A stretch of 22,578 bases of DNA from JBHPHI01 sp042569595 (GCA_042569595.1 JBHPHI010000016.1:1-22578), one strand, 5' to 3'; positions 1-6,853 are shown, counted from the stretch's first letter. Notes: generated by a model not told the origin, from the letters alone. Made by a program: numbers and translations.

Positions 1-614
1 CATTTAGATCTGTTTTGAATAAGTCATCAGTAAATATTCCGGATGGAATAGGGCTTCTACATGCTTCTCGAGTGCTATCTGTGTTTAAGGGCAAGAAAGC
101 GATTGAAGAAAGACTGAGCGGGGTTGATTTGTTGCAAGATATTTGCGGTTTAGCAGAAGAAAGTGGTAGAAAAGTGTTTCTTCTTGGGGGGAAAGGTCAG
201 GTGTCGGAGTTTGCTGCCCAGAAACTAAAGATTCAATATCCTACGTTGCTAGTGGACTGCCATGAAGGTTCAAGAGATATTAAAAACCAAACAAAACAGG
301 AACTTGAGGAGACTCTAAATAAAATAAGAGATAGCAAGGCAGAAATATTGTTTGTTGGATATGGAGCTCCACATCAGGAAATTTGGGTAAACGACAACAA
401 AAAAACCCTAGAAAAAATTGGAATAAAGGTAGTAATGGTTGTGGGTGGAAGCTATGACATCATATCTGGGAATATTGTGAGAGCTCCAAAGTGGATGAGG
501 CGTTTTGGGTTTGAGTGGTTGTGGAGGTTGATTCAAGAACCCTGGAGATGGAGAAGGCAGCTTAGGATTTTGAAGTTTCTTTGGTTGGTTTTGACGAAAG
601 AGGTTTTTTCTTAG
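1..614 (+). CDS. WecG/TagA/CpsF-family glycosyltransferase, 5' truncated by the window edge
   Basis: The reading frame is open to the first base of the window, so the start lies upstream; the first in-frame start-like codon inside (TTG at 15) falls just before the conserved PDGIG motif and cannot be the real start. Visible family landmarks are PDGIGLLHASRVL near the start, FLLGGKG, the core VGYGAPHQEIW, and the C-terminal block GGSYDIISG followed by RAPKWMRRFGFEWLWRLIQEP. These are the signatures of the family that transfers N-acetylmannosamine or related sugars from UDP-donors onto undecaprenyl-linked acceptors during teichoic acid, enterobacterial common antigen or exopolysaccharide synthesis at the inner membrane face. 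The basic, aromatic C-terminus is the usual membrane-contact segment. Acceptor and donor cannot be told from sequence. Confidence 0.93.
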   Translation, partial: FRSVLNKSSVNIPDGIGLLHASRVLSVFKGKKAIEERLSGVDLLQDICGLAEESGRKVFLLGGKGQVSEFAAQKLKIQYPTLLVDCHEGSRDIKNQTKQELEETLNKIRDSKAEILFVGYGAPHQEIWVNDNKKTLEKIGIKVVMVVGGSYDIISGNIVRAPKWMRRFGFEWLWRLIQEPWRWRRQLRILKFLWLVLTKEVFS

Positions 615-711
615 GTTTACGACACAATAGACACGACTTGCCCTTAGCGTTTTTAAGAGCTTTTTTGTGCATTTCCTCAAGAAATTTAACAGATTCTTTT
701 AGTGTTTTCAT
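562..711 (-). CDS. 49-aa Lys-rich Cys-X2-Cys miniprotein
   Basis: A short minus-strand frame starts at ATG 711-709 and ends at TAA 564-562. It begins MKTLKESVKFLEEMHKKAL, contains a CLLC pair around residues 27-30, and ends in a lysine/proline/serine-rich tail. It starts 13 bases after the stop of the upstream small gene (725-943) on the same strand, suggesting a two-gene operon, and its last 53 bases overlap the glycosyltransferase 3' end. No clear Shine-Dalgarno precedes the ATG, so translation may be coupled to the upstream gene. No family recognised; a zinc-binding or nucleic-acid-binding role would be a guess from Cys-X2-Cys plus high charge. Confidence 0.4.
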   Translation of the reverse strand: MKTLKESVKFLEEMHKKALKNAKGKSCLLCRKPKKKPLSSKPTKETSKS

Positions 712-724
712 ATTTTAGGAATAT

Positions 725-943
725 TTAAATCTTCATGAGGGATGTGTAGACGTTGTGCCCAAGTTCTTTGGAGGCAACTTGGATAAATAATGTTCTATTT
801 ATGTCTGAATACTCATGAAGAGATTTTTTAAGTAGACTAGAAGCGCTATGAGGTCTTCCACTCATGAGTAGGCGAATGATGCATTTTACACATTTTTTTG
901 GTTCTTGACTCACTTCTTTCCTAATAAATGACAATCTTGACAT
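725..943 (-). CDS. 72-aa small basic protein with Cys-X2-Cys
   Basis: The start ATG (943-941) is preceded by AAAGGTG at good spacing, which supports a real gene. The product is basic and helical, with a CVKC pair at residues 18-21 followed by IIRLLMSGRPHSASSLLKKSL. That stretch faintly recalls the first helices of ribosomal protein S7 (a hydrophobic helix, then GK..A..), but the protein is half the length of S7 and the match is too weak to name. It is divergent from the winged-helix gene starting near 1104; the 160 bases between them contain repeated motifs and a TATAAT-like box on this strand at 1004-999. Function unknown. Confidence 0.6.
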   Translation of the reverse strand: MSRLSFIRKEVSQEPKKCVKCIIRLLMSGRPHSASSLLKKSLHEYSDINRTLFIQVASKELGHNVYTSLMKI

Positions 944-970
944 TATATTTTCACCTTTCGTTTCAATGAA

Positions 971-1058
971 ATTTACAAATTATTTAAAATATTTGGAAAT
1001 TATATCTTCGAATCATAGTCTGACTCTTGATGGAACTTACAAACATTTGTAAATTATA
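971..1058. promoter_or_regulatory. Divergent promoter region with repeated TTTnnAAATTAT motifs and a palindrome
   Basis: Three copies of a 12-base motif lie in the divergent intergenic region: TTTACAAATTAT (972-983), TTTGGAAATTAT (992-1003) and TTTGTAAATTAT (1046-1057). The last overlaps a perfect dyad TTACAAA-CA-TTTGTAA (1037-1052). The arrangement fits operator sites for a dimeric regulator. The adjacent winged-helix protein is the obvious candidate binder, but that is inference. Confidence 0.45.
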
Positions 1059-1076
1059 GGACTATTGTGCTAGAAT
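1047..1076 (+). promoter_or_regulatory. Sigma70-type promoter of the winged-helix gene
   Basis: TTGTAA (1047-1052), an 18-base spacer and TAGAAT (1071-1076), with TGC before the -10 box giving an extended -10. The -35 box sits inside the palindrome at 1037-1052, so a bound regulator would occlude it. Confidence 0.55.
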
Positions 1077-1103
1077 ACTGGACATTATTTGGACAGGAGG
1101 CAA

Positions 1104-2120
1104 GTGAATTTACCCAAGACGACTTTTATATCAAGTCCAGAAACTGAAGTGGATAGGATTTTATTTATATCGGACTCAATAACTTGTGGTTTTTACAAAG
1201 ACAAAGGATTTTGTGTGCTGCCGAAGCTTGTTGGAAAATACAAGGCCGCACAAATAATCTTGCCAAATTTGGATTATGCAAAAATAAAAGACTATTGGAG
1301 AAACGTTGACGAGACTGAGTATTGTAATCTTTTGAGAGATGAAGACCTAAAAAAACAACTAAAAAAGTTGGTTGGAGAAAGAAAAGTAAGTAGAAAAATC
1401 GTGAGCGACAGGCTAAAAGAGTGGAAAAAAATTGAAAATAAATTTTGGGATTTTGCATACTTTTTGTTTCCTAGTGAAACCAGGCTAATTTCGCAGCTAG
1501 AGGTGCGAATTACAGACTTTGGATCCACTTCTTCGTATGTTCTTTGCAAGTCCAAAAAAGGCGGAAAATGGATTGTTTATCTTCGCTCTGATGCTTCACT
1601 GAGTCATTTGGCAGAGATATTACTGACAATGATGGTAAGAAACAGTGAGAAATATAAATATTTAGGATGGAGACAAACAGAGGGGTTAACGGATTTCTTC
1701 ATGACCCATGAGAAAATGGAAAAGTTATTTGTTGGTTACAGACCAACAATGCTTGATTTAGTGAGGGTTGATAGCAACCTGAAAAAGAAATCTTCTGAAT
1801 ATTTAAGTAATCTCAAAGTAGTTTATAGAGACAGGCAGCTTCAAGTTCATGAAGATTTATTATATTTCAAGGGAAAAAGCATAGAAAATGCTCTTTCTTC
1901 TCAAGAAAAAGCTTTAATGTTAAAGCTATATTCCAGGTCTGGAGAGCTTGTGAGTTTCGATGAAGTGGCTGATGTTTTGTGGGGAGAAGGAGAGTATGTG
2001 AGTTTGTGGGCACTGAATAAGGCTGTTCAGAGACTGAGGAAAAAGTTAGAAACTGTGGGTTTGTCTGAAAACATGTTGAAAACTGTTCGAAAGCGTGGGT
2101 ATGTGTTTGAGGCTAATTAA
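1104..2120 (+). CDS. Winged-helix (OmpR/PhoB-type) transcription regulator with unrecognised N-terminal domain
   Basis: The last ~85 residues form a trans_reg_C winged helix: SSQEKALMLKLYSRSGELVSF, then DEVADVLWGE, the recognition helix LWALNKAVQRLRKKLE, and the wing VRKRGYVFEAN. The first ~250 residues are not a response-regulator receiver: there is no acidic pocket or phospho-Asp pattern. A middle segment with HLAEILLTMMVR and QTEGLTDFFM resembles nothing I can name. An AGGAGG lies at 1095-1100; the frame is open from TTG 1089, but that TTG precedes the AGGAGG, so GTG 1104 is preferred although the spacing is tight. The gene has its own extended -10 promoter overlapping a dyad. Its 3' end overlaps the convergent acyltransferase by 8 bases. 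Likely a DNA-binding regulator, perhaps of its own divergent promoter region. Confidence 0.8.
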   Translation: MNLPKTTFISSPETEVDRILFISDSITCGFYKDKGFCVLPKLVGKYKAAQIILPNLDYAKIKDYWRNVDETEYCNLLRDEDLKKQLKKLVGERKVSRKIVSDRLKEWKKIENKFWDFAYFLFPSETRLISQLEVRITDFGSTSSYVLCKSKKGGKWIVYLRSDASLSHLAEILLTMMVRNSEKYKYLGWRQTEGLTDFFMTHEKMEKLFVGYRPTMLDLVRVDSNLKKKSSEYLSNLKVVYRDRQLQVHEDLLYFKGKSIENALSSQEKALMLKLYSRSGELVSFDEVADVLWGEGEYVSLWALNKAVQRLRKKLETVGLSENMLKTVRKRGYVFEAN

Positions 2121-2877
2121 TGAGGATAGGATATGTTCCACGATTTTCCTCTGGTAGTAGTAGCGCGAGTTGATTCATAAGCCAAGTGGCTTGATGTAAG
2201 GCAACTTCTGCTCTCGAACTGCCTGCCTCTGGAATATCGCTAAGGGAGGATGGGGGGCCAACTCTAATTTTGTTTTGATTACCATCTTTTACAAAAGCCA
2301 TTGGGACGTACAACGCACTTTCATCTCTATTCATGCGGACAAATGACGTGTTGACTTCACTTGGTGGAGGTAGCATTTCATCTCTGGTTCCTCCAGGAAC
2401 GACCCCATACATGTTTGAGGGTTGTTTGAGGATGTTTTCTTTTGTGTGATAGAAGAGTCTTTTTCTATATGGTCTTTGATGTTCTAGTAAATGAGCATCC
2501 TTTGGGTTGTTTTCTCTGACAACGGGCAAGAAATGAGTTCTAAGGGTAGATGATGAAACTCCTGCCCAAACTCTGGGAATGGTTTGGTGATATTGGTAGG
2601 CGGCGATAGGACCAATGAGTCTATTTAGTTTTGTAAAATATCTTCTTATGAAAATAGGCATGATAACCGCCTCAATTTTTCCTGGGTGATAACCTATGGC
2701 AATGATAGAAGTTTCGGTAAGAGCTTCGTTTGCAAGTCTTATGTTTTCTAGATCTTGGTCTGATATTTCTGGACGAAGCCTAGCTCTAACCCCTTGCCAT
2801 AGGGCCCAGGCCCAAGCAGTGGATGCTTTTGGTCCTAAAATTTCTTTTGAGAGGGGTTGGATTTTTTCTTTATTCAT
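2113..2877 (-). CDS. Divergent PlsC-like (LPLAT superfamily) acyltransferase
   Basis: A 254-aa protein with degenerate acyltransferase blocks in the expected order. Block I is IGYHPGKIEAVIM (residues 61-73), giving H64-X4-E69 where canonical enzymes have HX4D. Block III is VPGGTRDEM (160-168), compared with the usual PEGTRS. Block IV-like is YVPMAFV (190-196). Such enzymes transfer an acyl chain to lysophosphatidic acid or a related glycerol acceptor at the membrane. The Asp-to-Glu change and altered block III mean the chemistry or substrate may differ; the assignment rests on motif order, not a full match. The gene is convergent with the winged-helix gene (8-base overlap) and divergent from the gene at 2963. 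Start ATG 2877 has only a weak Shine-Dalgarno. Confidence 0.6.
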   Translation of the reverse strand: MNKEKIQPLSKEILGPKASTAWAWALWQGVRARLRPEISDQDLENIRLANEALTETSIIAIGYHPGKIEAVIMPIFIRRYFTKLNRLIGPIAAYQYHQTIPRVWAGVSSSTLRTHFLPVVRENNPKDAHLLEHQRPYRKRLFYHTKENILKQPSNMYGVVPGGTRDEMLPPPSEVNTSFVRMNRDESALYVPMAFVKDGNQNKIRVGPPSSLSDIPEAGSSRAEVALHQATWLMNQLALLLPEENRGTYPILIN

Positions 2878-2920
2878 AACTCAATATTTACTGATATATT
2901 AGCGCAAATATTAAAGCTTG

Positions 2921-2929
2921 TGGTAGAAT
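2921..2929 (+). promoter_or_regulatory. Extended -10 element
   Basis: TGGTAGAAT at 2921-2929 resembles the TGCTAGAAT before the winged-helix gene. No good -35 box is visible. It would start transcription about 25-30 bases before ATG 2963. Confidence 0.4.
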
Positions 2930-2962
2930 CTAAAAATTGTTGTAATTTTGTATGTAGTGAGT

Positions 2963-3898
2963 ATGCATAAAGAGCGAAAATACGGTCTAAATGATTTTCA
3001 AAGCGATGAAGCAATTGCTGCTTTGGGTGAAAAACCTGAAGAAGTGTCTATGTGGGCTGAGTTTGTGGATTGGGAGCTGGCGGGTAGAATAAATTCATTG
3101 AGGGGTAGGATGATAGGAGTGGGCATTAAGGAAGAACAAAATATAGAATGCGCTGAGGAGTTATTGACTGGAGTTGTAAGATCATGGGAAGAGGGAGTGT
3201 CTCCAAAAACCCTGAGGGCAAAATTTCGAGATGGTATGAAAATGTACGCAAAAAATAATGCAAGAAAAATGTGGAGCGAGTTTTTTGGGAATGTTTATCC
3301 AAACAAAACAGTAATTGGATGGATTGTGGATAGCGGAGAAGATGGAAATCACAAGAAGCCTGCGTTGGTTATGGATGGTGAAACTCCATATGGGGGATTT
3401 TTTAATAATCAAAATCTGATCAGACTAGCAAAAAAAGATCCTAAGCTAGGAGGATACATGTTATCTGAAGCCCTTCAAATATTTAGAGAGTACTCAGAGA
3501 TAGTAACTAGAAACGTTTCCGTTGGTCATCTTGAGGCATGCTTGATAGCCACAAGGAATTTTTTACAGCAAGTTGATGGTGTGGATATTAAGGTAATGCG
3601 AAATATTGCAAAAGAAACAGTGCTAATCACTGAAGATTTTATGAATAGAAGATCTATGGTCAATAATCATAATGGATATGGCAGAGACATAATGAAAGGA
3701 CTAGAGTTGCCGCAGCTCTTGGAAGATCAGCAAGATACAGTTGCATTTTTGGAAGATGTGATCGGTAGGGTATTGGGAAGAAATGATGATAGAAAAGAAG
3801 GAGAATCTATTGAGGGTGGAAAAAATGTGACATATGTAGACACTGGTTTGGTTTATGCTCCTCAAATAATAGCTGCTATTCTTGGTCAAAGAAAATAA
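2963..3898 (+). CDS. Hypothetical protein, 311 aa
   Basis: No family recognised. The frame is open from TTG 2948; ATG 2963 is preferred because it follows GTGAG at short spacing. The protein is soluble and largely helical, without signal peptide or membrane segment. It has a conserved-looking middle part (KTVIGWIVDSGEDGNHKKP, then ETPYGGFFNNQNLIRLAKKD) and a helical C-terminal half (EYSEIVTRNVSVGHLEACLI; ITEDFMNRRSM). It precedes another unknown plus-strand gene by 65 bases. A TAGAAT-like box lies in that gap, so the two may be transcribed separately. No function is proposed. Confidence 0.75.
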   Translation: MHKERKYGLNDFQSDEAIAALGEKPEEVSMWAEFVDWELAGRINSLRGRMIGVGIKEEQNIECAEELLTGVVRSWEEGVSPKTLRAKFRDGMKMYAKNNARKMWSEFFGNVYPNKTVIGWIVDSGEDGNHKKPALVMDGETPYGGFFNNQNLIRLAKKDPKLGGYMLSEALQIFREYSEIVTRNVSVGHLEACLIATRNFLQQVDGVDIKVMRNIAKETVLITEDFMNRRSMVNNHNGYGRDIMKGLELPQLLEDQQDTVAFLEDVIGRVLGRNDDRKEGESIEGGKNVTYVDTGLVYAPQIIAAILGQRK

Positions 3899-3963
3899 TT
3901 TCATTTTATAAGTGCAAAAAAATGGGATAGAATGGGTCTATTGTAAGTTTTGCAAAGGAAAAT

Positions 3964-4635
3964 ATGCCAGTTGAAACAGCTCTGACGACCCATGAGGGTA
4001 TGGAAGTTGTAGAAAAAGAGAATAAGGTGTTAGAAGCAATACGGTGGGCTGGGGAGCAGAATGACAAATTGTTGACGGGTCTTGATGGTGTTGCTGAAAA
4101 AACTCCAGCGATACTTCCAGTGATTAAGCCATTGTTGGAAAGCTTGGCTGATAACGGTATGGCAGCTAGAGCTTTGGCTGGTAAAAACTTAGAGACAGGA
4201 GAAGACTTGGAGGGTGTTGATAGACTGAAAACATATTTGAAGTTTAAGGGTAGGGGCATGCTAAATGAGACAGTAGCAGCATTAGAGATAGTTGGATTTA
4301 TAATTCCTGCAGCAGAATTACCATGGGCTATAAGGGCAGCCGGGGCAGTGGCAAAAGGAATTAAGGCTAAGGATGCCAAGAAAGTAGTAAAAGAAGCGCC
4401 CGGAATATTTAAAGGAATGTCGGAAAAGGCAGCTAAAAAAGAGAACGGAGAAGTGCTTGCAAAAGTTGCCACTCACTTTGAAGAGTTAACTCAGAGTCCA
4501 TCGGCGGTTGAAGAAATGGCAAAAGGCTTGGAAGAAGACAAGCGTTGGCAAAAACTAGTTGATTGGGTTGGGCAGCGAGACGATAGGCAAGCTGCGAATG
4601 ATTTGATCGCTGGAAAAGCCCCTGTTTCAGCCTAA
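3964..4635 (+). CDS. Hypothetical alanine-rich helical protein, 223 aa
   Basis: ATG 3964 follows AAAGGA at five-base spacing, a good Shine-Dalgarno. The protein is almost entirely predicted helix. A hydrophobic stretch around residues 100-132 (ALEIVGFIIPAAELPWAIRAAG) could be one membrane-inserted hairpin or a buried helix pair. It is followed by a Lys/Ala-rich amphipathic region (GIKAKDAKKVVKEAPGIFKG) and an acidic C-terminal helix. A TAGAAT box at 3928-3933 may provide its own promoter. It is convergent with the HTH gene at 4680-4919 with 44 bases between stops and no clear terminator. No family recognised. Confidence 0.7.
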   Translation: MPVETALTTHEGMEVVEKENKVLEAIRWAGEQNDKLLTGLDGVAEKTPAILPVIKPLLESLADNGMAARALAGKNLETGEDLEGVDRLKTYLKFKGRGMLNETVAALEIVGFIIPAAELPWAIRAAGAVAKGIKAKDAKKVVKEAPGIFKGMSEKAAKKENGEVLAKVATHFEELTQSPSAVEEMAKGLEEDKRWQKLVDWVGQRDDRQAANDLIAGKAPVSA

Positions 4636-4679
4636 TGGGTAATTGATTCTTGAGAAAAAATGATTTATTTGGTCAAATT

Positions 4680-4919
4680 TTAGTTTTGATCTTCGGGGTT
4701 GATGCCCAAGAGCCACAAAACTGACTCTTTTTTGTATCTTCTGTCACCACGTGAGTTGATTCTGATGGCTGGAAGCTTTCCTCTTTTGCCCCATCTCTTA
4801 ATTGTGAGGGGGGATACGCGTAGTAGCTCAGCAACTTCCCTTACTGTAAGCAAGTCGGGAAGGTTGTTGATGTCTAGTTTTTTATCAGTTCCAGATGGGT
4901 TTGTTGCGTTTGGTGCCAT
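4680..4919 (-). CDS. Excisionase/MerR-like helix-turn-helix DNA-binding protein, 79 aa
   Basis: Residues 23-72 match the HTH_17 (excisionase-type winged helix) pattern: LLTVREVAELLRVSPLTIKRW forms the helix-turn-helix, GKRGKLPAIRINSRGDRRY forms the wing, and KKESVLWLLG is the closing helix. The start ATG 4919 follows AAAGGAG at ideal spacing. In phages and plasmids such proteins direct excision; stand-alone chromosomal copies are usually small transcription regulators. There is no integrase nearby, so a regulatory role is more likely. A nested inverted repeat just upstream (4931-4976) suggests autoregulation. Confidence 0.85.
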   Translation of the reverse strand: MAPNATNPSGTDKKLDINNLPDLLTVREVAELLRVSPLTIKRWGKRGKLPAIRINSRGDRRYKKESVLWLLGINPEDQN

Positions 4920-4930
4920 TTAGTGTCTCC

Positions 4931-4976
4931 TTTGATCTATATTGTGTTATTTATTGTCTAATCACAATGTATCAAA
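4931..4976. promoter_or_regulatory. Nested inverted repeat upstream of the HTH gene (candidate operator)
   Basis: Two nested arm pairs are present: TTTGAT (4931-4936) with ATCAAA (4971-4976), and inside them ATTGTG (4941-4946) with CACAAT (4963-4968). The half-sites have the form CACAAT-(2 or 4 bases)-ATCAAA. The dyad lies 11-57 bases before the HTH start codon, where the promoter should be, so it is a plausible autoregulatory operator. Confidence 0.5.
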
Positions 4977-5096
4977 GTATAAAGCTGATGGTCAATAGGA
5001 TGAATTGAGTTTGCGAGCTTGTTTATAATGAAAATGAAAAAATATCTACTACAAAGTTGGATTGGGTGTGCAATTTTTTGAGAAGTTTTGAGTTAA

Positions 5097-5516
5097 TTAG
5101 AAGAACCTGCGCTCGTTTCCTCTGGGGTAATAGGTGATATCTGCGCTTTCAAGCTCATTTTCTTGCATGAAGTCTTCTGCATGTGATAGTAGTTTTCTTT
5201 CTTTGTTGGAGCTAAAAACTGACGCAGCTGTAAATAATACTGCAAGTGTCATAAAGAGAGGTTTGGCTTCTTGGTTTCCACCAGATTCAATGATGGCGTG
5301 TGTTATGGGAATAATGAAAGGGGATAGGGCAATAGAGGCTATTCTTAGATTTTTATTCCATCTGGCCTTTTGTTCAGTTAGGTTTGTTGTGATGAGATTC
5401 TGGATTTTCCAGTCTGGTTTTAGCTGACTTGTGTCAACCTTTTCTCCAGGCTTGGAAATAATTGCGTCTTTTTGGCCAAGCCATTTTAGTGGTGTTGATT
5501 CAAAGAATTCTGTCAC
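5097..5516 (-). CDS. Small membrane protein with two transmembrane helices, 139 aa
   Basis: Two hydrophobic helices are visible: about residues 58-78 (RIASIALSPFIIPITHAII) and 85-103 (KPLFMTLAVLFTAASVF), separated by a short Gly/Asn/Glu turn. A ~55-residue polar N-terminus contains KWLGQKDAIISKPGEK and a charged C-terminus ends in NERRFF. Start is GTG 5516-5514. The promoter at 5523-5551 would place the transcription start on or next to this codon, so the mRNA appears leaderless, consistent with the lack of a Shine-Dalgarno. Function unknown; no signal peptide. Confidence 0.65.
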   Translation of the reverse strand: MTEFFESTPLKWLGQKDAIISKPGEKVDTSQLKPDWKIQNLITTNLTEQKARWNKNLRIASIALSPFIIPITHAIIESGGNQEAKPLFMTLAVLFTAASVFSSNKERKLLSHAEDFMQENELESADITYYPRGNERRFF

Positions 5517-5522
5517 GAGGTC

Positions 5523-5551
5523 AGTATATAAGACCTATAGTAAGATGTCAA
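5523..5551 (-). promoter_or_regulatory. Near-consensus sigma70 promoter of the two-helix membrane protein
   Basis: On the minus strand, TTGACA (5551-5546), a 17-base spacer and TATACT (5528-5523). The expected start of transcription (about 5516) coincides with the GTG start codon. Confidence 0.75.
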
Positions 5552-5644
5552 TACTAATATTTACTCTGGATATTTTATCTAAATAAATAAAATTATAAGT
5601 ACTATAGTGTGTTGTGAAAGATGATTGATACATACAAATCTATT

Positions 5645-5671
5645 AAAAACCCCGCGTGTAGCGGGGCTTTT
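5645..5671 (-). terminator. Rho-independent terminator after rplL
   Basis: On the minus strand: CCCCGC, loop, GCGGGG (arms 5666-5661 and 5655-5650) followed by a T-run. A T-rich tract on the plus side as well means it may work in both directions. It ends the rplJ-rplL transcript, so rpoB is not in the same operon here. Confidence 0.9.
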
Positions 5672-5693
5672 ATTATAATCTTAAAATCTAAAA

Positions 5694-6113
5694 TTACTTG
5701 AGCTCGACTTGGGCGCCGGCTTCTTCGAGAAGCTTCTTCCATTCTTCGGCTTGCTCTTTCTTGACGCCTTCGGCGACAGTTTTTGGAGCAGCTTCAACTA
5801 AGTCTTTTGCTTCTTTTAGACCCAATTCTGGGTTGATGGTTCTAACAGCTTTGATAGCACCAATTTTGTTGGCACCTGCTGCTGCTAAGACGATATCGAA
5901 TTCATCTTTTTCCTCAACTGCTGGGGCTGCGTCGCCTCCGGCTGCTGGGGCTGCTGCAACTGCTACTGGAGCGGCTGCGGAAACACCAAACTTGTCTTCT
6001 AGAGCCTTTACGAGCTCTGCAAGTTCTAATACTGTTAATTTTTCAACTGCATCGATAATTTTCTTTGCAGCTGCGGAAACTTTAACTTCCTCTTTTTTGG
6101 CTTCATCTGCCAT
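5694..6113 (-). CDS. rplL: Ribosomal protein bL12 (L7/L12)
   Basis: A 139-aa protein with the full L7/L12 layout. The N-terminal dimerisation helices include KIIDAVEKLTVLELAELVKALEDKFG; residues ~45-65 are an Ala/Pro/Gly hinge; the C-terminal factor-binding domain contains EFDIVLAAAGANKIGAIKAVR, then GLKEAKDLVEAAP and the terminal helix EEWKKLLEEAGAQVELK. It forms the ribosomal stalk on L10 and recruits translation GTPases. The hinge and length are slightly longer than the usual ~120-130 aa. Start ATG 6113 follows AAGGAGG. It lies 31 bases downstream of rplJ, the classic order, and is followed by a strong terminator. Confidence 0.98.
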   Translation of the reverse strand: MADEAKKEEVKVSAAAKKIIDAVEKLTVLELAELVKALEDKFGVSAAAPVAVAAAPAAGGDAAPAVEEKDEFDIVLAAAGANKIGAIKAVRTINPELGLKEAKDLVEAAPKTVAEGVKKEQAEEWKKLLEEAGAQVELK

Positions 6114-6144
6114 GATGACCTCCTTATAAAGTGATCTTACTAAT

Positions 6145-6675
6145 TTATTTTTCTTTACTGTCTTTAATTGCTTTTAGGGCTTGGACTAAGCCTCTTAAGT
6201 TGCCTGATGTAACTGTGTAGAATCCAGAAATTGGAGCCTTGAGCTGACCGACTAATTGAGCAATGAGCTGGTCTTTGCTTGGGAGCTTGCTTAGATCTTT
6301 TACCTCTTGGACTGATAGGATTTTGTCATCCATGTATCCAAGTTTTACTTCTGGTAGGTCATGTTCTTCGGCAAAAGTAACTAAAGCTTTGAGGGGAGCG
6401 ACAGCATCATCGTTACTAAACATGATAGCTGTAGGTCCTTCTAGAGACTTGATAACTTCTTCTGAAGGATCCTTGCCTAAGCGCTTTTGAAGGGCGAGTC
6501 TAATAAGATTATTCTTGGCGACAGTGAACTCACCGCCAGCTTCAGAAACAACTGCCCTTAGGTTTGTTTGGTCTGCGACGGATAGTCCGGCATAGTTGGC
6601 CCAAACAACACTTTTAGCTGCTTCAAATTTTTCTATCAGCTTTTCTAGCTGTTCTACATTTTTTTGACTTGGCAT
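6145..6675 (-). CDS. rplJ: Ribosomal protein uL10
   Basis: A 176-aa protein with the L10 pattern: an N-terminal helix (QKNVEQLEKLIEKFEAAKSVVWANYAGL), the segment VAKNNLIRLAL, GPTAIMFSNDD, the charged loop KLGYMDDKILS, KLPSKDQLIAQLVGQLKAPISGF, and the C-terminal helix GLVQALKAIKDSKEK that binds L7/L12 dimers. It forms the base of the ribosomal stalk on 23S rRNA. Start ATG 6675 follows AGAGGT. Upstream is an L10-type leader with a terminator hairpin, consistent with autogenous control by the L10-L12 complex. rplK and rplA, usually just upstream, are absent. Confidence 0.97.
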   Translation of the reverse strand: MPSQKNVEQLEKLIEKFEAAKSVVWANYAGLSVADQTNLRAVVSEAGGEFTVAKNNLIRLALQKRLGKDPSEEVIKSLEGPTAIMFSNDDAVAPLKALVTFAEEHDLPEVKLGYMDDKILSVQEVKDLSKLPSKDQLIAQLVGQLKAPISGFYTVTSGNLRGLVQALKAIKDSKEK

Positions 6676-6729
6676 GATTACCTCTTATTTTTTTGTATAT
6701 TGTTTAACGCTTTGCGTCTTGTCTGTCTG

Positions 6730-6763
6730 CTGAATTTACCTTCGCTTTGCTTGATAAATTCAG
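6730..6763 (-). other. 9-bp perfect hairpin between the attenuator and rplJ
   Basis: CTGAATTTA and TAAATTCAG (arms 6763-6755 and 6738-6730) form an uninterrupted stem in the rplJ 5' UTR, downstream of the L10-leader terminator. No T-run follows. It may be part of the leader fold or stabilise the processed message. Confidence 0.45.
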
Positions 6764-6773
6764 GACTTACAAT

Positions 6774-6852
6774 AAAAAACCACGTACAAAGACGTGGGAA
6801 ATTTGTTTTCCTCGGCAGGGCTTAATGATTGCCTGCTGTCTTTGGACTTAGG
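6774..6852 (-). ncRNA. L10 leader RNA with intrinsic attenuator
   Basis: Reading the minus strand, AAAGACAGCAGG is followed by a loop containing TTAAG, then CCTGCCGAGG. This matches the recognised ribosomal L10 leader pattern in which the L10-L12 complex binds its own mRNA. The GCAGG/CCTGC stem pairs 6836-6832 with 6819-6815. Immediately after comes CCACGT-loop-ACGTGG (6797-6780) with a run of six T, an intrinsic terminator. The layout implies that excess L10-L12 promotes premature termination before rplJ. Confidence 0.85.
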
Positions 6853-6853
6853 A

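Noticed and set aside
408..680. Minus-strand 90-codon frame over the glycosyltransferase end
   Set aside because: It mirrors the conserved plus-strand coding sequence, has proline-rich low-complexity translation and no ribosome site; the 49-codon frame at 562-711 fits better.
4680..4919. Excisionase as evidence of a prophage or integrated element
   Set aside because: No integrase, recombinase, attachment-site repeats or phage genes are nearby; stand-alone HTH_17 proteins are common chromosomal regulators.
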